From Pseudomonadota bacterium (GTDB lineage: Bacteria > Pseudomonadota > Alphaproteobacteria > Micavibrionales > UBA2020): a stretch of DNA of 17,212 nucleotides. The stretch spans positions 1-17,212 of the forward strand of contig JAEXMB010000072.1 in assembly GCA_023444705.1 (NCBI GenBank). The letters are read 5' to 3'. Below the pieces are notes generated by a model, which did not search any database, was not told the origin of the DNA, and was given only the letters and a program-made list of their open reading frames with translations. This document shows, one piece after another, positions 13,725 to 17,212 of this stretch. Positions within the stretch are counted from its first letter, which is position 1. Every line of letters begins with the position of its first letter. The translations under genes and the position numbers were made by a program.

Positions 13725-14864
13725 TCAGGCGGCGTTGCTGAGGAGGGAGCTTTCGGTGCCGCAAATCCAGCCGCCGCCGATAACGCGGTTGCCGATATAG
13801 GCGACGCAGGCTTGACCCGCCGCAATGCCAAAGGCGGGTTCGCTCAGCACGACCTTATCCGCGTAAATGGTGGCGGGCAAGGGCAGTTGTGCGGAGCGCA
13901 ACTTGACGTCTGCCTGCAGGCCTTCGGCGGGGATGTCCGTGAGCCAGTTGGTTTCCTTGATATAGACGGTATCACGCGCCAGCGCCGCATATGGGCCGAC
14001 GACGACCTGATTGCGCTCGGGGCGCAGGGCGACGACGAACAGCGGGCTGTTGTTCTCGGTATGGCCGCCGCCGATGCCAAGGCCTTTGCGCTGGCCGATG
14101 GTGTAATTGATGATGCCGTTATGCTGGCCAAGAACGCGCCCGTCGAGATGCACGATGTCACCGGCTTTCATCGCGCCGGGGCGGAATTTTTCGACCACAC
14201 GCGCATAAGACCCGTTGGGCACAAAGCAAATATCCTGGCTGTCGGGCTTGTCGGCGACGATCAGGCCAAAACGCTCCGCATGCTGGCGGGTGATAGATTT
14301 ATCCCAGCCGCCCAAGGGAAAGCGCAGAAAGTCGAGTTGTTCCTGCGTTGTTGCAAACAGGAAGTAGCTCTGGTCCTTGCCCGCATCGATCGCACGGTGC
14401 AGTTCGGCCTTGCCGTCGGCGTTGGTGACGCGCTGGATGTAGTGGCCCGTGGCCATGCAATCCGCACCCAGATCGCGCGCGGTTTCCAGCAGGTCCTTGA
14501 ACTTGACGTTCTGGTTGCACTTGACGCAGGGGATAGGCGTTTCGCCGCGCAGGTAACTTTCGACGAAATCCTCGATCACGCCATCCTGAAATTTGCTTTG
14601 GTAATTCAGTACGTAATGCTCAAAGCCCATTTTCTCTGCCACGCGCTTGGCGTCGTGGATGTCCTGGCCGGCACAGCACGCGCCTTTTTTGGCCAGTGTC
14701 TCGCCATGATCGTAGAGCTGCAGCGTGATGCCTACGACCTGATAGCCTTCCTCGTGCAAGAGGGCGGCCGTAACAGAACTGTCAACGCCGCCGGACATGG
14801 CGACGACGACACGGGTGTCTTTAGGGGCTTTGGCAAAGCCGAGGCTGTTCAGTGGTGCGGTCAT
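13725..14864 (-). CDS. mnmA: tRNA-specific 2-thiouridylase
   Basis: This cytoplasmic ATP-dependent enzyme puts sulfur on U34 (s2U) of Lys, Glu and Gln tRNAs, taking it from a cysteine desulfurase by way of carriers. The product is 379 aa, slightly longer than E. coli MnmA at the N-terminus. It shows the PP-loop S24-G-G-V-D-S-S30, and the two catalytic cysteines C116 (PCVKCNQNVKF) and C213 (SQDICFVPNGSY), plus ATGHY (138-142), IGQRKGLGIGGG and a C-terminal beta-barrel. Only TTG 14882 and ATG 14864 are reasonable starts; ATG is taken. There is no ribosome-binding site, and a promoter places the transcript start almost at the ATG, so the mRNA may be leaderless. A small exported protein gene follows after 14 nt. 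Confidence 0.95.
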   Translation of the reverse strand: MTAPLNSLGFAKAPKDTRVVVAMSGGVDSSVTAALLHEEGYQVVGITLQLYDHGETLAKKGACCAGQDIHDAKRVAEKMGFEHYVLNYQSKFQDGVIEDFVESYLRGETPIPCVKCNQNVKFKDLLETARDLGADCMATGHYIQRVTNADGKAELHRAIDAGKDQSYFLFATTQEQLDFLRFPLGGWDKSITRQHAERFGLIVADKPDSQDICFVPNGSYARVVEKFRPGAMKAGDIVHLDGRVLGQHNGIINYTIGQRKGLGIGGGHTENNSPLFVVALRPERNQVVVGPYAALARDTVYIKETNWLTDIPAEGLQADVKLRSAQLPLPATIYADKVVLSEPAFGIAAGQACVAYIGNRVIGGGWICGTESSLLSNAA

Positions 14865-14871
14865 GGCGGGG

Positions 14872-14899
14872 AATATAAACAATTCTGGCGTAAAAGCAA
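14872..14899 (-). promoter_or_regulatory. mnmA promoter, apparently leaderless
   Basis: Minus strand TTGCTT (14899-14894), 16 bp, TATATT (14877-14872). Transcription would begin about 14865-14866, at or next to ATG 14864, in line with the absent ribosome-binding site. One arm of a 13-bp inverted repeat lies within the spacer, so a bound protein would block the promoter. Confidence 0.45.
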
Positions 14900-14938
14900 C
14901 TATTTTTCATATAGAAAACAGCGCCTTTACGCCAGAAT
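14882..14938. repeat. 13-bp perfect inverted repeat upstream of mnmA
   Basis: ATTCTGGCGTAAA (14882-14894) and TTTACGCCAGAAT (14926-14938), separated by 31 nt that hold a smaller TTTTC/GAAAA repeat. It lies between the stop of the YflT-like gene and mnmA. It could be a pair of operator half-sites, a terminator-like hairpin for the upstream gene (no T-run on the minus strand), or a remnant of a mini inverted-repeat element. Confidence 0.6.
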
Positions 14939-14964
14939 GCTCCCGTCCAACCTCGGGGGCGGGA

Positions 14965-15525
14965 TTAACCTGCAGGAATTTGGTGCAAATGGACGAATTG
15001 GCCGCCGTGGCGCTGCATGATGTCACGCGCCTTCTGCCATTTGCGGGTGTCAAAAAGGCGCACCCACAAGACCAGTCCGCCTTGACGCAACTGGTGGTCA
15101 AGATCGGTCTTGGCTTTGTCGCGCAACACCTTGGCAACCAGCCCGCCCAGCGCTGCGCCAATCACTGCGCCGCCGATGGCGGCGAGCGCGAAAGGAAAGT
15201 TGTGGGTAAGGACGGAAAACAGCAATCCGCTGACGGCCCCAGCATAGGCGCCGCCACCGACCAGAACGGCCATGCCAAGGGCGCGTTCTTCGGGAACGAT
15301 GAATACGCTACGCGGTGCATCGGGGTTGTCGGCCAGATCCTTGGCCAAAGGGTGCTGGCCGAATTTCTGCTCAACCTCGGCCTTGCTGGCCAGCACGCTG
15401 ATCTCGTTGCGGTCAAAGGCGTTTTTTTCCAGCTCGAAAATGGCGGCGTCGAGTTGGTCGAGGTCGTCGAAAATGCCGACGCCTTCGTGAATGAGGGGTT
15501 GGTTTTGATGATGCAGGTTTTCCAT
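14965..15525 (-). CDS. YflT/general-stress-17M-like protein with glycine-rich membrane core
   Basis: 186 aa. Residues about 14-48 (VGIFDDLDQLDAAIFELEKN, then EISVLAS) match the small domain found in Bacillus YflT/GSP17M-type general stress proteins: an alpha/beta unit starting with a strand and a helix. Residues about 81-133 are glycine/alanine-rich and hydrophobic (AVLVGGGAYAGAVSGLLF, AAIGGAVIGAALGGLVAKVL), probably two membrane helices packed by glycines. The C-terminus repeats a strand-helix-strand pattern (GLVLWVRLFDTRKWQKARDI, QFVHLHQI). Its molecular activity is unknown. ATG 15525 has AGGAG 7 nt upstream. The promoter is a perfect EcfG site, so the general stress role is supported from two independent directions. 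It is monocistronic. Confidence 0.8.
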   Translation of the reverse strand: MENLHHQNQPLIHEGVGIFDDLDQLDAAIFELEKNAFDRNEISVLASKAEVEQKFGQHPLAKDLADNPDAPRSVFIVPEERALGMAVLVGGGAYAGAVSGLLFSVLTHNFPFALAAIGGAVIGAALGGLVAKVLRDKAKTDLDHQLRQGGLVLWVRLFDTRKWQKARDIMQRHGGQFVHLHQIPAG

Positions 15526-15565
15526 GACAGGTCTCCTTGCGGTAACGGTTATCTTCCCCGTCACC

Positions 15566-15590
15566 AACGGCAAGCGGTCGGAAAAGTTCC
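15566..15590 (-). promoter_or_regulatory. EcfG (general stress sigma factor) promoter of the YflT-like gene
   Basis: Minus strand GGAAC (15590-15586), 16 bp, CGTT (15569-15566), a complete match to the EcfG consensus. Predicted leader is about 33 nt to ATG 15525, the same geometry as the site at 9278-9302. Confidence 0.8.
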
Positions 15591-15662
15591 TGTCTGTGCG
15601 GATATTTTATTGTTTTTCAATGAATTGGATAGCGTCTTTACTTTTCATTCATGCGAACCAGT

Positions 15663-15668
15663 TATAAT
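15663..15668 (+). promoter_or_regulatory. Consensus -10 for the 97-aa gene
   Basis: Perfect TATAAT; the -35 at 17-bp spacing is poor (ACTTTT). Transcription would start about 15675, after the in-frame ATG at 15651, which supports ATG 15696 as the true start. Confidence 0.45.
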
Positions 15669-15695
15669 GAAGGCGACACAGGAGAAGGCCTTTTC

Positions 15696-15989
15696 ATGGA
15701 TCTTTTTGGCGGTGATTTTGATGGCTTTGATGGCGGCGATGACGAGGTCATCGAGTTTACCGCTGGCAAGGGATTCAACATCCGCACCCATGCACGTGAA
15801 TTCTCGGACATGATGATGGAGACGGGGCTCGACCTCATCCTGCATCTGCGCAACGTCTCGGTGGAATTCGAGGCGGGTTGCACGCCCAAGGAAATCATCG
15901 ACGGCTATTTCTATGCCCTGCAACAACGCCGGCCCGCAACGGGTGCCGCATCGAACTGCAATCTGCCGGCAGAGCCGCTTCCGGTTTAG
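15696..15989 (+). CDS. Hypothetical acidic protein, 97 aa
   Basis: Unknown function. The start MDLFGGDFDG follows AGGAGAAGG with 8-nt spacing. The first 20 residues are Asp/Gly/Phe-rich (DLFGGDFDGFDGGDD). A compact middle (about residues 18-72) has the pattern DEVIEFTAGKGFNIRTHAREF then GLDLILHLRNVSVEF, and the tail after residue 80 is probably disordered. No signal peptide or membrane segment. It is divergent from the stress protein gene and converges on the ferredoxin gene with only 4 nt between stop codons. The mild similarity in style to the 113-aa acidic protein at 5890 (acidic, no signal, small alpha/beta core) is not evidence of kinship. Confidence 0.65.
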   Translation: MDLFGGDFDGFDGGDDEVIEFTAGKGFNIRTHAREFSDMMMETGLDLILHLRNVSVEFEAGCTPKEIIDGYFYALQQRRPATGAASNCNLPAEPLPV

Positions 15990-15993
15990 GGCC

Positions 15994-16323
15994 TTATTCT
16001 TCCCACGGTGCTTTGGTACCGGGCAGGGCCACGACCAGACCGTCAAGGTCGTCATTCATCAAAATCTGGCAACACAGGCGCGACGTCTTTTTGAGGTCGA
16101 AGGCAAGATCAAGCATGTCTTCCTCGGCTTCCTGTTTTTCGGGCAGCTTGCCGTACCAGTCGGGATGCACGACGACATGGCAGGTGGCACATGCCAGACA
16201 GCCGCCGCAGGCACCTTCGATATCAATGCCGTGCTTGTGTGACACTTCCATGACGGAGAGGCCATTGGGTGCATCAACTTCGCGGGGCTGGCCGTTTTTC
16301 TCGATGAAGGTCATTTTTGGCAT
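15994..16323 (-). CDS. fdx: [2Fe-2S] ferredoxin, adrenodoxin/ISC type
   Basis: 109 aa electron carrier, cytoplasmic, expected to feed electrons to Fe-S cluster assembly or a cognate enzyme. The cluster cysteines fit C-x5-C-x2-C-x35-C: C39, C45, C48 and C84, with extra cysteines at C42 and C85. The start MPKMTFIEKNGQ is the usual beginning for this family. It overlaps the upstream desulfurase gene by 13 nt. A second in-frame ATG at 16314 would make a 4-nt ATGA overlap; MPK is preferred on family resemblance, since neither start has a clear ribosome-binding site. The pairing with a cysteine desulfurase supports the ISC-type reading. Alternative: a ferredoxin for a P450 or similar, less likely here. 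Confidence 0.9.
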   Translation of the reverse strand: MPKMTFIEKNGQPREVDAPNGLSVMEVSHKHGIDIEGACGGCLACATCHVVVHPDWYGKLPEKQEAEEDMLDLAFDLKKTSRLCCQILMNDDLDGLVVALPGTKAPWEE

Positions 16324-17212
16324 TTGTCTTTTACTCTTTCGTACATTTTAAGCCATGCGGCGATAAAGCGCGCAACGTCGTCTTGTGTCGTGTTCCAGCC
16401 AAGCGAAACGCGCAGCGACGACCCCGCCGCCGCATCATCCGCCCCCATCGCGCGCAAAACGTGGGATGCTTTCACGGTGCCGCTTGAACAGGCAGACCCG
16501 TTGGACACGCAGATACCGGCAAGGTCAAGCGCGATCAACTGCGTTTCCGACGATACGCCGGGCAGGGCGAACATGGTGGTATTGGCCACGCGCGGCGCGC
16601 TTTGCCCGAAAACCTGCAAAGAGGGTGCTGCCGCCGACAATTCGCTTTCGATGCGGTCGCGCCATGCGGCAAGCGTGCTGGCACTTTCTATGTCAAGGGC
16701 ATCAAGTGCCGCAGCCAGCCCCATGATCGCGGGCAGGTTTTCCGTGCCTGCGCGCAGGTTTTTTTCCTGATTGCCGCCGGTGATCTGGGGGTGAATGACA
16801 GCGCAATTGGCGATGATCAGCGCGCCTGCACCTTGCGGTGCGCCGATCTTGTGGCCGCTCAGGCTCACGAAATCAACGCCCAGTTTTTGCACGTCGACCG
16901 CCATGCGCCCGACAGCCTGAACGGCATCGGTATGCACAAGCGCGCCGTGCTTGCGCGCCAGGGCTACGACCTGATCAAGCGGCTGGATCACGCCGGTTTC
17001 ATTATTGACCAGCATGATTGAAATCAGGGTTTGCTGCGTATTGCCCTGGAGCAGTTTTTCAAGCGCGGCAAGGTCGATGACGCCGCTTGACAACACGGGC
17101 AAGACGTCAAGCGCAAGACCGCAGACGCGCGCGGTTTCAAGTACGGACGGATGTTCGCTCGCCGAGACGATCAGGCGCTCCAGCCCCGATCCGCGCAGGA
17201 CAAGGTTATTGG
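16311..17212 (-). CDS. Cysteine desulfurase (NifS/IscS family), 5' end cut by window edge
   Basis: PLP enzyme that takes sulfur from L-cysteine, leaving alanine, and passes it as persulfide to Fe-S scaffolds and tRNA thiolation. 299 codons plus stop are in the window; the N-terminus lies beyond the right edge. Visible: EHPSVLETA, NNETGVIQPL, HTDAVQAVG, the PLP lysine in SLSGHKIGAPQGAG (codon 16848-16850), the ITGGNQEKNLRAGTENLP segment, and the catalytic loop NGSACSSGT with Cys at codon 16488-16490, followed by ASHVLRAMG. The CSSG loop is closer to NifS-like than E. coli IscS proteins, so I do not assign iscS or nifS. It is co-transcribed with the ferredoxin gene, which it overlaps by 13 nt. 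It may also supply MnmA, encoded about 1.4 kb away. Confidence 0.93.
   Translation of the reverse strand, partial: NNLVLRGSGLERLIVSASEHPSVLETARVCGLALDVLPVLSSGVIDLAALEKLLQGNTQQTLISIMLVNNETGVIQPLDQVVALARKHGALVHTDAVQAVGRMAVDVQKLGVDFVSLSGHKIGAPQGAGALIIANCAVIHPQITGGNQEKNLRAGTENLPAIMGLAAALDALDIESASTLAAWRDRIESELSAAAPSLQVFGQSAPRVANTTMFALPGVSSETQLIALDLAGICVSNGSACSSGTVKASHVLRAMGADDAAAGSSLRVSLGWNTTQDDVARFIAAWLKMYERVKDKCQK

Noticed and set aside
14882..14938. Insertion sequence or MITE ends
   Set aside because: The 57-bp unit with 13-bp arms has no visible target-site duplication and no second copy in the window; kept as an inverted repeat only.
13722..15020. Open plus-strand frame of 432 codons opposite mnmA
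   Set aside because: Antisense to mnmA; runs through the intergenic inverted repeat and into the next gene, with no domain resemblance.
1..17212. CRISPR array, prophage, toxin-antitoxin pair or defence island
   Set aside because: No regularly spaced direct repeats, no phage or recombinase genes, and no recognisable toxin or defence domains. The 78-aa/183-aa divergent pair is not in toxin-antitoxin (same-strand, overlapping) arrangement.

Overview
The window reads as ordinary chromosomal DNA of a GC-rich alphaproteobacterium. Three things point there. Two upstream regions carry GGAAC-N16-CGTT, the promoter signature of the alphaproteobacterial general-stress sigma factor EcfG. One upstream region carries a full CtrA box (TTAA-N7-TTAA). 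The recognisable proteins (ExoD family, TPR-GT41, cysteine desulfurase plus adrenodoxin-type ferredoxin) suit the class. A Rhodospirillales- or Micavibrio-like host is a guess. I see no transposase, integrase, phage module, CRISPR array or rRNA.

Layout. At 1-1996 (minus) is a tyrosine-catabolism operon, hpd then hmgA (cut by the left edge). It is divergent from metF (2182-3090), which ends in a strong bidirectional terminator. From 3142 to 6231 lie five proteins I cannot name: a small lipoprotein, a 183-aa protein, a 78-aa basic protein behind a near-consensus promoter containing a perfect palindrome, a 383-aa protein and a 113-aa acidic protein. A CAU tRNA follows (6301-6375). From 6472 to 12596 is an envelope-flavoured block: a TPR-GT41 O-GlcNAc-transferase-like enzyme, an ExoD-family membrane protein, a glycine-zipper protein, a CPA-type cation/proton antiporter with a C-terminal Rossmann domain, and a GT9 heptosyltransferase-like protein. 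From 12593 to 15989 are a 217-aa protein behind a CtrA box, a small exported protein, mnmA, a YflT-like stress protein behind an EcfG promoter, and a 97-aa acidic protein. The right edge (15994-17212, minus) holds a cysteine desulfurase (cut by the edge) overlapping a [2Fe-2S] ferredoxin gene.

How the genes connect. Hpd and HmgA are consecutive steps from 4-hydroxyphenylpyruvate to maleylacetoacetate. The cysteine desulfurase could supply sulfur both for Fe-S clusters (with the ferredoxin as electron carrier) and for MnmA thiolation of tRNA wobble uridine. The ExoD-family and YflT-like genes are separate transcription units about 6 kb apart, but both have EcfG-type promoters with 16-bp spacers, so they are probably co-induced in the general stress response. 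The glycine-zipper gene may have a weaker, divergent copy of that promoter.

No wholly new multi-gene system is evident. The most interesting material is regulatory: the two EcfG promoters, a palindrome sitting exactly between the -35 and -10 of the 78-aa gene, a CtrA box overlapping a -35 region, and an apparently leaderless mnmA promoter whose spacer lies in one arm of a 13-bp inverted repeat. All calls come from reading the sequence without database searches.
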